Numbered from the stretch's first letter, positions 34,075 through 42,519 are shown. The stretch is 58,323 nt of DNA from Chloroflexota bacterium (GCA_023489485.1 JAMDCU010000089.1:1-58323); one strand, 5' to 3'. Translations and numbers: made by a program. The notes: generated by a model not told the origin, from the letters alone.

Positions 34075-35670
34075 ATGCGCTCTGCTCCCTCTGAGGCATT
34101 GAAACAGGCCTTGAGCCGGATGAGGTGGGCGGATGCCTTATCCAGCCCCGCCGTTCTCTGGATTCTCTCCGCCCTCCTCGCGATCAGTAACGTAGGGGAT
34201 TATGAAGCGGCGGCGCTTGCCATCGCCGTCTTGGGGGGTGTCGCGGTTGCCCTTGCCGCCGTCCTCGAGCTACAGTCTCCTTCCACCTGCGCAATCCGCT
34301 CGCTCGAGACTCCCAACCTGTCCGTAAGCGGAAGTGGCATCCGGTTTGTCCCCGCGTGGCTCAACCGCCTTCACGTCTGGGTCGTCGCGAATGAGCTCTG
34401 GCTCCTCATCGCAGCGGCCCCGCTCTTTCTCTTCCCGCGACCGGTCTTTACCCCCGTCTTTATCCTCCTTCCCGTTCTATGGCTTCTCCGCTGGCGACTG
34501 CGCGGGCACTTGACTCCGCACACGCCTTTCGACTGGCCTATCGTCTTTTTGCTCGCGATGCTTTCGGTAAGCATCCTGGTCTCAGCAGATGTGAAGACGA
34601 GTCTGCCCAAGCTCGCGGGGCTCCTTTTCGGTATAGGCACCTTTTACGCGATAGTGAACTGGGCCCATTCTGAAAAGAGAATCGCCTGGGTCGTATTGGG
34701 TCTCATTGGGCTAGGCATCGGTGTCGGACTCGTCGGCCTCATCGGTACCAAGTGGATCACCACAGGGAAGATCATTCCAGCGCGAGTGTATGCTCTCCTC
34801 CCCCGCGCGATTATTCAAGTGCCGGGCACTGTGCAAGGATGGATCCACCCGAACGAAGTAGGCGGTAGCCTCGCTTTCATTGTGCCGTTTCTCGTTGTGC
34901 TCACGCTGGCGCGCTGGAATGCCCCGGTGGGCATGGTGATGGGGAGGGCCAGTCGGATTCTCGCCTTTCTCACCCGGCGCGGTCTCCTCATTCCGCTCGC
35001 GTTCACAGTTCTCATCTTTGCCTTGACACAATCGCGCAGCGCACTCTTTGGCGTCGCCATCTCCCTCCTGGCATTCGTGCTGGTTCGGTGGCGCCGCTTG
35101 GGAGCAGTCCTCGTCGTCGCTACCGTGGTCCTTTTGGTTATTGGGATCGTGCGCAGCCCCGGGACACTGCAAGATGCGATTGCGGGCGAGAAGAGTGACA
35201 GTGCCGTCGGAACGCTGGATTTTGCCGGGCGCGAGGAAGTCTGGAGTCGGGCCCTCTACGCAATACAGGACGTTCCCTACACCGGAGTCGGCCTGAATAT
35301 GTTCGTGCCGGTTTCGAGAGCGCTGTACCCATATTTCCTGACGTCGCCGGATATTGTGCTCGGTCACGCGCATGAAATCTACCTCCAAGTCGCCGTTGAC
35401 CTCGGCATCCCGGGCCTGGTCGCGTACATCGCATTGCTCGCAGGATTCGCCTATATGGTGTACGTAGTCTATATCACAAGTCGATCGCTCCAATCCCGCG
35501 CCCTTGCCCTTGGTCTGGGCCTTGGGGTCCTGGCCCATCAAATCTTTGGCCTGACGGATGCCATTACGTTGGGTGCCAAGCCCGGGATCATACTCTGGGT
35601 CATGCTCGCGCTCGGCGCCGCCCTCTGGCAGCAAGGGCGAGCGGCAGTCCCCTTCCCCCAACCGCCATGA
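34075..35670 (+). CDS. O-antigen ligase-family membrane protein (second Wzy/WaaL-like protein)
   Basis: 531 residues from ATG 34075, 29 bases after the kinase gene. About 12 membrane segments are visible, such as LWILSALLAISNVGDYEAAA and LGLIGLGIGVGLVGLIG. The large periplasmic loop lies about residues 360-440 with FAGREEVWSRALYAIQDVPY, TGVGLNMF and VLGHAHEIYLQVAVDLGIPG, the H-x6-hydrophobic pattern typical of the Wzy_C family. It may ligate the polymer to its carrier or polymerise it; the locus contains another member at 11805. Confidence 0.88.
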   Translation: MRSAPSEALKQALSRMRWADALSSPAVLWILSALLAISNVGDYEAAALAIAVLGGVAVALAAVLELQSPSTCAIRSLETPNLSVSGSGIRFVPAWLNRLHVWVVANELWLLIAAAPLFLFPRPVFTPVFILLPVLWLLRWRLRGHLTPHTPFDWPIVFLLAMLSVSILVSADVKTSLPKLAGLLFGIGTFYAIVNWAHSEKRIAWVVLGLIGLGIGVGLVGLIGTKWITTGKIIPARVYALLPRAIIQVPGTVQGWIHPNEVGGSLAFIVPFLVVLTLARWNAPVGMVMGRASRILAFLTRRGLLIPLAFTVLIFALTQSRSALFGVAISLLAFVLVRWRRLGAVLVVATVVLLVIGIVRSPGTLQDAIAGEKSDSAVGTLDFAGREEVWSRALYAIQDVPYTGVGLNMFVPVSRALYPYFLTSPDIVLGHAHEIYLQVAVDLGIPGLVAYIALLAGFAYMVYVVYITSRSLQSRALALGLGLGVLAHQIFGLTDAITLGAKPGIILWVMLALGAALWQQGRAAVPFPQPP

Positions 35671-35681
35671 GGAGGTGAGCC

Positions 35682-36008
35682 TTGGGATTTTCGCTTATGG
35701 GGTGGCGCGGCTCCGGGTTGCTGAGTCCAGACCTTAATCCGGAGTTGGCCTACGCGGCTTTTTCCTTTGGTCGCAAGGAGCTCCTTGGGGCTTCTTTTGA
35801 GCAGGAGATCACCAGCTATCCCGGAGTAAAAGGACACGAGTTTCGTCGCGAGGATCACTGGGTCTGGATTTTGTAGTCGCTCGACGGAAACGATCACACG
35901 ATCCCTCTCCCGAGTGAGCCTCTGGACGCTTGGAACGTTTATGGGAACCCGACTCCGGCCAGCCAAACCGAAACTGTCGGCACCAGCCCCTTGTGTTTCG
36001 AGTGGTGA
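35682..36008 (+). pseudogene. C-terminal remnant of a secreted glycoside hydrolase, with an internal stop
   Basis: An excellent ribosome-binding site (AGGAGGTGA) precedes TTG 35682. The frame reads ELAYAAFSFGRKELLG, SYPGVKGHEFRREDHWVWIL, then TAG at 35874-35876, then SLDGNDHTIPLP, LDAWNVYGNPTPASQTETVG and LCFEW to TGA 36006-36008. The reading continues meaningfully across the TAG, which probably replaced a Trp codon (WVWILWSLDG). This resembles the C-terminal beta domain end of clan GH-A hydrolases. The catalytic part is absent. Confidence 0.6.
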
Positions 36009-36063
36009 GACCCCGATGCAAGCTGTCGCTTCCGTTTCATACTCGACAGGCCGACTTAGCCAA

Positions 36064-36626
36064 CTAGGAATACATTCCGGAGCCCTGAGCCAAGTGGGGC
36101 ACCGGCGCCCCATGGAAGAGCGGGCTCACGAATTTCACCGTATCATAGAATTTCTGACAGAGGACCGCGCACAGAGAGGCGCCGGTGCAGTCATTGGCGG
36201 CGAAGCTATTGTCGGCTAGGCCGCAGTTGGGCTCATTGAACAGCGCATAGATTTTGGTCTGCCATTGGGGATCATTCCGCATCTGGAACGGCAAATAGGC
36301 CACAATATCACTTTGCAAAGCATGGGTGCTTTGATCCACACAGGTAGACCCTGGAGTCTTCAGGCAGGAGACTATGATCCGAACGGAAGCCGTAATGGTT
36401 GATGGGTGTGTGCTATAGTTGGAATGAGGAGCGTATGGACTCAGTTTTCCTAAACGCCATCGGCGACCAAATTGGGGGGCGGTGCAATCGAAGTTCCAAA
36501 TCTTGCGTCCGGGTTGTGCCCGGAGAATAATAGGGGAATAGGACCAGAACATTCTGCCGCAATGGGTGGGACTGAAAGTGCAGTGAAAGCGAGACCCAAG
36601 AGAACGCGCGAAACGGCCCATCGCAT
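36064..36626 (-). pseudogene. Decayed secreted protein on the opposite strand
   Basis: From ATG at 36626 one frame gives a clear signal peptide, MRWAVSRVLLGLAFTALS then VPPIAAECSG, and continues LLFSGHNPDARFG to a stop at 36450. A second frame, open from 36669 to 36064, has coding-like codon use in its later part (IVAYLPFQMRNDPQWQTKIY, ALFNEPNCGLADN). Together they suggest one secreted protein split by a frameshift near 36450-36520. The SGHNPDARFG segment is FG-GAP-like. I cannot assign the function of the second part. Confidence 0.4.
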
Positions 36627-37506
36627 TTGTCGAACCTACCAGAACCGGGAAAAGGCCAAAGAGCGTCACCGGACGATCAGCATCCCCGCTCCCTCGCGCG
36701 GCGCGTTCGTAATCGGGATGTGCAGGTAGAACGAATGCCCAAAGTCAGTCGTGCCCCACGCAGAGAACGGAAGAAAGGGAAATGGCAGCGCAAACTAAAC
36801 GAGACTTCGCGCTTGGCCATTTAATCGATGGGGCAAGAAGCGCTTCACTCCGGCTAGGATTTTCATTCTGAGAACACCGATAGAAAGGAATGGCCGGGCG
36901 ATATACTCTGATGTCCGTGGGAATTGAAGTAGCTGTCTCTGCTTTCAGTATAGAGGGCGGAGTTTGGAATCATCTTGGAGTTCGCTTAGGTTTTCGTATC
37001 AAATCCATCTCGAAACGCCCTGAATCTAGGAGAATTCTAAGAATGGGAACGGGTTGATCGGGTGGCCCGATTTCGCAGGCTGGGAGCGGACCGCTGTCAC
37101 GTCAATGCAGATAGCCTGGATGATCCTTGATACCGAAAGAGCTAGCTCGACCAACTGGTTGCCCAGACACCCAATGCCGCTCGGCACTTCGAAATCACTT
37201 GGGGATCATCTCGGGGCGAGGACGTTCGCGGCTCAGAGCGAGGTACGTTCATGGTACGTCTCGGTTTCACTAGTCCCGAGTGTTCGGAGCGCACCTTACC
37301 ACACCCGGCGCTTAAGCGTTACGGGAGAACCGCGAATCGAGAAACGAGCTTGACAGAACAGTGGGCCAAATGCCCGTTGAGAAGTGGTTTTCAGCCTCGG
37401 ATATGTAGGCTACGGGCTGAGGAACTGCGGCGAGAGCGGATGGGCGCAAAGAATGGCCGCCTTGAGGGGGAGACAGCAGTAACCTTGCTGGTGGAGCGAG
37501 GACAAC
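36627..37506. other. Gene-poor stretch
   Basis: About 880 bases with many short frames on both strands, none with a good ribosome-binding site, recognisable motif or consistent codon use. TTGACA at 37349 has no matching -10 element. The segment looks like decayed sequence at the boundary between the polysaccharide locus and the recombinase region. Confidence 0.45.
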
Positions 37507-37695
37507 ATGGGTACTATCGAGGAAAGCAGAAGAGCCAGTGACATTGATCAATTGGTTTGGATTCCGCGGCAGCCAGCCCGCTTGAATCGGCGGTTGTTTG
37601 CGATTGCCGCATTCACTCTGGTGCTGGTCCTTTCACTGCTCGCCGGACTGTTAGTGGTCCATTTGCTTTTCCCAGAGCCTGCTTGGGGAATGTGA
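37507..37695 (+). CDS. Small single-pass membrane protein
   Basis: 62 residues from ATG 37507. A charged N-terminus with IDQLVWIPRQPARLNRRL (basic, stop-transfer-like) is followed by one hydrophobic helix, FAIAAFTLVLVLSLLAGLLVVHLLF (about residues 31-55, shown by its FAIAAFTLVLV start), and a short tail. A terminator hairpin lies 92 bases downstream on the same strand, supporting transcription in this direction. The function is unknown. Confidence 0.5.
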   Translation: MGTIEESRRASDIDQLVWIPRQPARLNRRLFAIAAFTLVLVLSLLAGLLVVHLLFPEPAWGM

Positions 37696-37787
37696 TGAGG
37701 CGGGTCGCAAACGCAAGTCGATTACTACAGGGGATTTGAGACTGGGCATCTGACCTTTCTGTCTTTGTTCATCGGGAGCTTAGCCTT

Positions 37788-37828
37788 GAAGGTGCGACAG
37801 AGAAGACTGTCGCACCTTCTCTTTTGTT
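37788..37828 (+). terminator. Rho-independent terminator
   Basis: A perfect 13-bp stem, GAAGGTGCGACAG (37788-37800) with its complement at 37807-37819 around AGAAGA, is followed by TCTTTTGTT. It serves the small membrane-protein gene upstream. Confidence 0.85.
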
Positions 37829-37833
37829 GCCGA

Positions 37834-38058
37834 CTAACTCATCCCCTGGACCAGTTTTCGGCGGACAGGCTGGATATAGCCCTCTCCAGAACCACAGGAA
37901 CAGTTAGCTGTAATGGTTGCTGTCTTTTGCTCTAACTCAGGCCGCTGAAGATTGGGCCCTCCGTCTGTCAGAATGCATGTACTCTTGCGCCCTTGCACTC
38001 TTGAGTGGTTGTTTGCTCTGTCCACCAGTGGGAACCCGCAAGCCACGCTCAGCTCCAC
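37834..38058 (-). CDS. Small hypothetical protein downstream of the recombinase-like gene
   Basis: 74 residues from GTG 38058. It contains STCILTDGGPNLQRPEL and ITANCSCGSGEGYIQPVRR, with three cysteines in its second half (one isolated, two as CSC). It follows the serine-recombinase-like gene by 54 bases on the same strand and ends just before the terminator at 37788. No family is recognised; it could equally be a remnant. Confidence 0.3.
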   Translation of the reverse strand: MELSVACGFPLVDRANNHSRVQGRKSTCILTDGGPNLQRPELEQKTATITANCSCGSGEGYIQPVRRKLVQGMS

Positions 38059-38112
38059 CGGTTCCCTGCTTATAGCGAAAGTCTAGAATACCTAGCGAGC
38101 ACAAATCTAACT

Positions 38113-39135
38113 TTAGACTAGCCCGGCAGCCTGGAACCAAGGTCGATAGTCGGGGCTCACGTCGAGACTCTCCACCTTGTCTTCGCGAACCACGACCTTC
38201 GTCAGGAATTTGCCGAAAAGGCAATCCACGTGTTCGGGCTTCACATCGAGCATATTCGTCATCATCTCGATTGCTTGCTCCACTCGGGCTTGGAGCACCT
38301 TCGGCGACTGGATCTCGATTCTGCCCGCTTGCTGGAGTTCGGGAACCCAGGAGTCGCCTAGCTTCTGAATCTCGGCCTCGAATTGCCCCGAGCCATAAAC
38401 GTGGTCGGCGTAGAGGGCGATCAGCCGGCAGAGTTTCTGGAGGGGCGAGCCTGACCCTTGCGCTTCTGCCGCCAGGAGGTCTTGTTGAACTTGGTGAGCG
38501 ATCTTTCCGGTCTTTGGCCCGCGCAAGAGGGTCAGGGGCTTGAGCAGCGAGAGAAGCTCAAGAAGAACATCTGAATCGGTCATTGATTGAGTGCTGGCGC
38601 AACCTGAGCGGTCGTGTTCATACCACCCGTCGGACAGTACGAAGCCCTCATCGCATTCGGCGCACCGAAGCAGACGCCCCGAAGCAACGGAGAAAAGTGC
38701 GCTCAGCGCCTGGCGTGCGCCTGTCGGGAAGCGCCGCTGCAATTGGTCGTGGACGAAGCCTAGGAAGGCCATCGATTGCGTCATTCGAACTTGGTATCGT
38801 TCGAGTTGTGGCTCCGAGAAGGTGAGCTCAATGCCCCGATTGAGACAGATAAGAGCCAGGTCGGCGAGCTCGGTGATGGAGTGAGCCGTCTGGGCAAAAC
38901 CGGACAGGACAATGCTGTGGATGTCCGGGCAGGCGGACTGGTCTCGCAGTAAGGCCAACGTACTCTGGGCGCGGAGGGACCAATCGGACTGGGCGGGCAG
39001 GTCGAAAACCACGACTGGAACCAGGCCACCCTCGTGGGCGAGGGCGATGCCGAGGCTCGCTTGCTTAACAAGCGACGGTTCTTCCTGGGGATTGTCAATA
39101 CGCGAAGCATAAACGAGAGCGGTTGAGCGAGTCAT
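38113..39135 (-). CDS. Serine-recombinase-like protein lacking the expected catalytic serine
   Basis: 340 residues from ATG 39135, preceded by AGGAGG at six bases; the frame extends 18 codons further upstream without support. Residues 5-105 follow the resolvase fold (ALVYASRIDNPQEEPSLVKQ, VPVVVFDLPAQSDWSLRAQS, IHSIVLSGFAQTAHSITELA, CLNRGIELTFSEP), but the nucleophile position (RVS in resolvases) reads YASRI. A zinc-ribbon-like stretch, LLRCAECDEGFVLSDGWYEH, and a C-terminal segment LFGKFLTKVVVREDKVESL resemble large serine recombinases. It is probably catalytically dead or divergent. It neighbours a tyrosine recombinase. Confidence 0.65.
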   Translation of the reverse strand: MTRSTALVYASRIDNPQEEPSLVKQASLGIALAHEGGLVPVVVFDLPAQSDWSLRAQSTLALLRDQSACPDIHSIVLSGFAQTAHSITELADLALICLNRGIELTFSEPQLERYQVRMTQSMAFLGFVHDQLQRRFPTGARQALSALFSVASGRLLRCAECDEGFVLSDGWYEHDRSGCASTQSMTDSDVLLELLSLLKPLTLLRGPKTGKIAHQVQQDLLAAEAQGSGSPLQKLCRLIALYADHVYGSGQFEAEIQKLGDSWVPELQQAGRIEIQSPKVLQARVEQAIEMMTNMLDVKPEHVDCLFGKFLTKVVVREDKVESLDVSPDYRPWFQAAGLV

Positions 39136-39225
39136 AGAGAGCCTCCTGGAAACACAGGTCTTCCGGCACGGCAGATAGAAGAGTCTCACCTTGCAGGGTG
39201 TTGGGCCAAATTACGCGCACCATTC

Positions 39226-40167
39226 CTACAAAGCCCATCGGTCTACTGGCGAAGCCCGCTCGTGTGTCCGCTCGATGTCTTCTCGTTCGAGTTGGACATA
39301 TATTCGGGTGGTCGCCAGATCTTCATGGCCCAGAATCTGCTGCAGGCTCATCACATCGCCGCCATTGCGAAGGTACAACCGTGCCATGGTGTGTCGAAAG
39401 CGGTGCGGATTGCAGGGTTTGATCCCTCCCCTCTCGCCCAATTTGGTCAGGATGTGTGCGAGCTTGTTTGCAGTGAGTGGAAAGCCCTTCGGGCCGAGAA
39501 AGACATAGTTCTCCCGTAAGGGCTGGGGGCGATGCCGGTTAACATACATCCAGAGAGCCTGCTTCGTCCTGTTGCCGATCGGGACATAGCGGTCTTTCAT
39601 CCCCTTCCCCGTCACATGTGCTCGTCTGAGTTCAGGGTCGAGGTAGTCTAGCCTCAAGGTGACGAGTTCACTTGCCCGCAAGCCCGAATCGAGCAGGAGC
39701 AGTATGATGGCTCGATTGCGCGCGGCGAGAGCGGGACTCGCCTTGGCGCACGTGGCGAGTAATCGTTTGATGTCGGACTCGTCAAAGCGGGGCTTGATGG
39801 ACTTGGGCAGTTTGGGGCGGGGCAGACCTTCCATCGGATTCGCGGGAATCAACTTTTCGCGCGCTGCCCAGCGAAAGAACGTGGAGAGGGCTCGCACGTA
39901 GCCGTGAATGGTGTAGATGGACAAGCCCCGCGCCTGCTCTTTGTGGAAACGGTCGCCTCCCCAGATGGTCTGGCGGCTCTGAAGCGACGAGATAAATTGC
40001 GCTACATCCGCCTTGGTGACCCGTTCAATGGGGCAATCCGGAGTTTGGCGGTACAGGTGGATTTGGAGGGCTTTCAGCCGTTCGGTGTACCATTCCAAGG
40101 TGGCCGGGGAGTGGTTGCCAAGGCGCTGGAAAAAGAGGAAACCTTCGAGGGCTTTAGAAAATAACAT
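39226..40167 (-). CDS. Tyrosine recombinase/integrase (XerC/XerD-like)
   Basis: 313 residues from ATG 40167, which follows AGGAGGTGGGT; GTG 40173 is too close to that site. The N-terminal SAM-like core-binding domain is LEGFLFFQRLGNHSPATLEWYTERL-like. The catalytic residues are complete: Arg in LDSGLRASELVTL, Lys in GKGMKDRYVPI, His-x-x-Arg in HRFRHTMARLYL, His in ILGHEDLATT and Tyr in RIYVQL. It should cut and rejoin DNA at a specific site. It lies directly beyond the 3' end of the degenerate tRNA, as island integrases often do. Confidence 0.92.
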   Translation of the reverse strand: MLFSKALEGFLFFQRLGNHSPATLEWYTERLKALQIHLYRQTPDCPIERVTKADVAQFISSLQSRQTIWGGDRFHKEQARGLSIYTIHGYVRALSTFFRWAAREKLIPANPMEGLPRPKLPKSIKPRFDESDIKRLLATCAKASPALAARNRAIILLLLDSGLRASELVTLRLDYLDPELRRAHVTGKGMKDRYVPIGNRTKQALWMYVNRHRPQPLRENYVFLGPKGFPLTANKLAHILTKLGERGGIKPCNPHRFRHTMARLYLRNGGDVMSLQQILGHEDLATTRIYVQLEREDIERTHERASPVDRWAL

Positions 40168-40285
40168 ACCCACCTCCTACGGGGTGGGCTGTGTCCTGTG
40201 GTCACCTTGCGTGTGGGCGAATCTACCATAATCTACCAAACTGTCCAAGGGACAGGCTACACACGCATGGTCTTGTGTACATTTG

Positions 40286-40357
40286 TGGCGGCGAGTGGAT
40301 TTGGACCACTGACCAAGGGCTTATGAGTCCCCTGCTCTACCACTGAGCTACAAAGCC
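40286..40357 (-). tRNA. tRNA(CAU)-like gene, degenerate
   Basis: Read on the minus strand, 72 bases fold as a cloverleaf: D arm GCTC/GAGC, anticodon arm with loop CTCATAA (anticodon CAT; Met or, if modified, Ile) and T arm AGTGG/CCACT. Defects are visible: acceptor 5' GGCTTTG against 3' CGCCGCC gives two mismatches and a wobble, A31 faces G39, and the T loop is TCCAAAT (C at the pseudouridine position). No CCA is encoded. It may be a tRNA pseudogene or a chimera created by integration. Confidence 0.65.
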
Positions 40358-40567
40358 ATGCCGTTTACTTCCGCGAGTCAGATTATACCGATTCGGTTGC
40401 TCCATGTCAAATGGTCTGACGCAAAGACGGAAGGATGAGGGATGAAGGATCAAGCCCCAATTTAGCCACCGGCCAACGACAAATGATAGATGACAAAGAT
40501 GAAGCGCCGAAAAATTCCCAGCAACCACGCTCCCCGTAGCCACTATCGCCGGTTCGCATCATTGCGT

Positions 40568-41680
40568 TCAAAGTTTCATTGTGACTTGTTCGCTCAGCAT
40601 GTCCAGCTCGGCAACCTGGGCGGGGGTGAGGCGCCAACTGTCCTTGATCTGCGCGGGAGGGCGCGACGATCCCCCGGCCGTGGAAGGCGACCACACTTTG
40701 GCTGGCCCCGCACTTTGTTCAGGGCTGCGGCCCAAGGCGGGTCCTGAGTTGCCCGTACCTTTATCCTGAGCGGACCCCGAGCCAGTCGAAGGATGCGGGA
40801 GGACGACGAGGCCGCCGACATCTTCCTCCGCCTGGCGTGCATTCTTGGCGCCAGGAATGGGGATCGTGTTCTTGCAGATGAGCCAGTTGAGTGCGACCTG
40901 GGACGGTGTCTTGCCGCCGGATTCGGCGCCAATCTCGCGCATGCGTTGGACGAGTGGCTGGATGCGGGCAAGATTGATTCCGCCCATCCTCCAGCCGCGC
41001 AGCCCGCGAGGACGATGGTCGGGTGTGTATTTGCCCGTGAGCAGGCCCTTGGCGATCGGGCTGTACGCAATGACCGAGACGTCGTATTCGCGGCAGGTCG
41101 CGAGGACACCGTTCCTTTCCGGTTGGCGGTGGAGCAGACTGTACTCGATCTGGTTGGTAGCGAGCGGGATATTGCGCTTGGCGAGCGCTTCGTACGCGCG
41201 GCGCACCTGTACCGCGTTGTAGTTTGAGACGCCGACAGCGCGGGCCAGTCCTTGCTCGACCGCATCGGCGAGAACGTCCATCCAGGTCTCGATGGGGACT
41301 GGCGGCATCGGCATATGGATTTGGTAGAGATCGACGCGGTCGACCCCAACACGCTCAAGACTGTTGTGCAGCGAGTGAATGAGCTCCTTGCGGCTCAGGC
41401 GCCAGGGATAGGGCATGAACTTGGTCGCGAGGGTGACAGGTTTGCCCGATGCGCGGATGAACGTGCCGAGGAATCTTTCGGACTGGCCGTTGCCGTAGAT
41501 CTCGGCGGTGTCAAAGAAGTCGATGCCGGCATTTAGGCTGACGTCGAACGCCTCTCTGATGTCCTTTTCGCCATAGCCGCTGCCATAGTTCCACACGAGC
41601 CGGTCGCCCCAGGCCCAGGTTCCAATACCGAGAGGGGGGACGAAGACGTCCGTCTTGCCGAGGTGTACTTGTTCGAGCAT
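40568..41680 (-). CDS. Aldo/keto reductase with a repeat-derived insert near the C-terminus
   Basis: 370 residues from ATG 41680. The AKR fold is complete: LGIGTWAWGD, FFDTAEIYGNGQSERFLG (catalytic Asp and Tyr), LATKFMPYPWRL (Lys), DLYQIHMP (His), SNYNAVQV and IPIPGAKNARQAEED (NADP-binding). Residues about 292-346 (from HPSTGSGSAQDKG to AQIKDSW) are low-complexity and absent from typical relatives; their DNA contains an inverted repeat at 40763-40794. It reduces carbonyl compounds with NADPH; the substrate is unknown. Confidence 0.9.
   Translation of the reverse strand: MLEQVHLGKTDVFVPPLGIGTWAWGDRLVWNYGSGYGEKDIREAFDVSLNAGIDFFDTAEIYGNGQSERFLGTFIRASGKPVTLATKFMPYPWRLSRKELIHSLHNSLERVGVDRVDLYQIHMPMPPVPIETWMDVLADAVEQGLARAVGVSNYNAVQVRRAYEALAKRNIPLATNQIEYSLLHRQPERNGVLATCREYDVSVIAYSPIAKGLLTGKYTPDHRPRGLRGWRMGGINLARIQPLVQRMREIGAESGGKTPSQVALNWLICKNTIPIPGAKNARQAEEDVGGLVVLPHPSTGSGSAQDKGTGNSGPALGRSPEQSAGPAKVWSPSTAGGSSRPPAQIKDSWRLTPAQVAELDMLSEQVTMKL
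40763..40794. repeat. Short imperfect inverted repeat inside the aldo/keto reductase gene
   Basis: ATCCTGAGCGG and CCAGTCGAAGGAT form the ends of an intergenic-type repeat (CCTGAGC...TCGAAGG). It lies within the in-frame insert of the reductase gene and encodes the GSGSAQD segment on the minus strand. Confidence 0.5.
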
Positions 41681-41815
41681 GCCTAACCTACCTTGCCGGG
41701 AGACGCCAAGGAGTCATCCGGCGCGCGTCGCCTTCACGAAAGCGAGGCTCAAGCTGACAGTAGGGATTATACGATAACCTGCGGCAGTGTCAATGGCGTA
41801 ATGATGGGACCCCCG

Positions 41816-41843
41816 TTGACAATGGGAGGGGATGACCTATTAT
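41816..41843 (+). promoter_or_regulatory. Sigma-70-type promoter giving a probable leaderless mRNA
   Basis: TTGACA (41816-41821) and TATTAT (41838-41843) are separated by 16 bases. Transcription should begin near 41850, which is exactly the GTG start of the next gene. Confidence 0.7.
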
Positions 41844-41849
41844 TAGAAG

Positions 41850-42212
41850 GTGGTCGCCTTTGCGACGACCACGGCCCGCGGGGAGCCACGGGTGGCGCCT
41901 GTCGGCTCGCTCTTTTACCGAGCACATTTCGTCATTCCAACGGTGAGCGAGGCCGCGCGGGCCAAGCACACCAGGGCTCGCCCGGCGGTCAGCATGACAC
42001 ACTTTCTGGACACTGGCCTCGCGATCATTGTTCGCGGCCATGCAACCGTGGTGACGCCTCAGGACGCGCATTTTGCCGAACTCGAGCAGCTCCAGCGCGA
42101 GGTGAGCGGACAGAGCGTGCGGGAATGGGGAGACGGCGAGGGAGTCTATCTGCGGGTGAGCGCCGACATGATGTTCACCTATGCCCGGGAACCGGATAAG
42201 TATCCGGGGTGA
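41850..42212 (+). CDS. PNPOx-like flavin/F420-type split-barrel protein
   Basis: 120 residues from GTG 41850. The beginning VVAFATTTARGEPRVAPVGSL corresponds to the second strand of the pyridoxamine-phosphate-oxidase-like barrel (xxAxLATxxADGRPHxxPV), so about 20-30 N-terminal residues usual for the family are missing. A neighbouring frame reads MGGDDLLLE just upstream, so a small frameshift near 41845 is possible; alternatively the gene is simply short and leaderless. RGHATVVTPQDAHF fits a later strand. The reaction is unknown. Confidence 0.6.
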   Translation: MVAFATTTARGEPRVAPVGSLFYRAHFVIPTVSEAARAKHTRARPAVSMTHFLDTGLAIIVRGHATVVTPQDAHFAELEQLQREVSGQSVREWGDGEGVYLRVSADMMFTYAREPDKYPG

Positions 42213-42224
42213 GGGGGAGAAGAA

Positions 42225-42262
42225 AAAGAGACCAGGTCCCTTAGAAAGACCTGGTCTTTTTC
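42225..42262 (+). terminator. Rho-independent terminator
   Basis: AGACCAGGT (42229-42237) pairs with ACCTGGTCT (42249-42257), flanked by an A-run before and TTTTTCT after. It follows the split-barrel gene by about 15 bases. Confidence 0.88.
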
Positions 42263-42519
42263 TAATGTCGCGGTAGGGTAACACCCCAATGCTGTTACCG
42301 TCAAGCTGGACGTATCGTGAAGGCAAACAGCTCCAGTGACTCGGGGGATTGTTGTCTCGACGAGCAGTCACGCCCACGGCAGCTTTTCGTTAGGGTATGT
42401 GAGTGGTTATTGCCAACTGCGCATCCGTGGGAGACAAGCGCGGGTGGCGCCGCGAATCAGGGCTTGCTGGCTCCTCAGTTGAGCCTGATGGATTAGGCAA
42501 AACAATTGGTCCTAATAAA

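Noticed and set aside
40237..40357. tRNA copy as a confirmed attachment site with flanking repeats
   Set aside because: I found no second copy of the tRNA 3' end in the window, so island boundaries cannot be stated.
41790..42377. 195-codon minus-strand frame opposite the split-barrel gene
   Set aside because: It crosses a terminator and the promoter at 41816 and has no family features.
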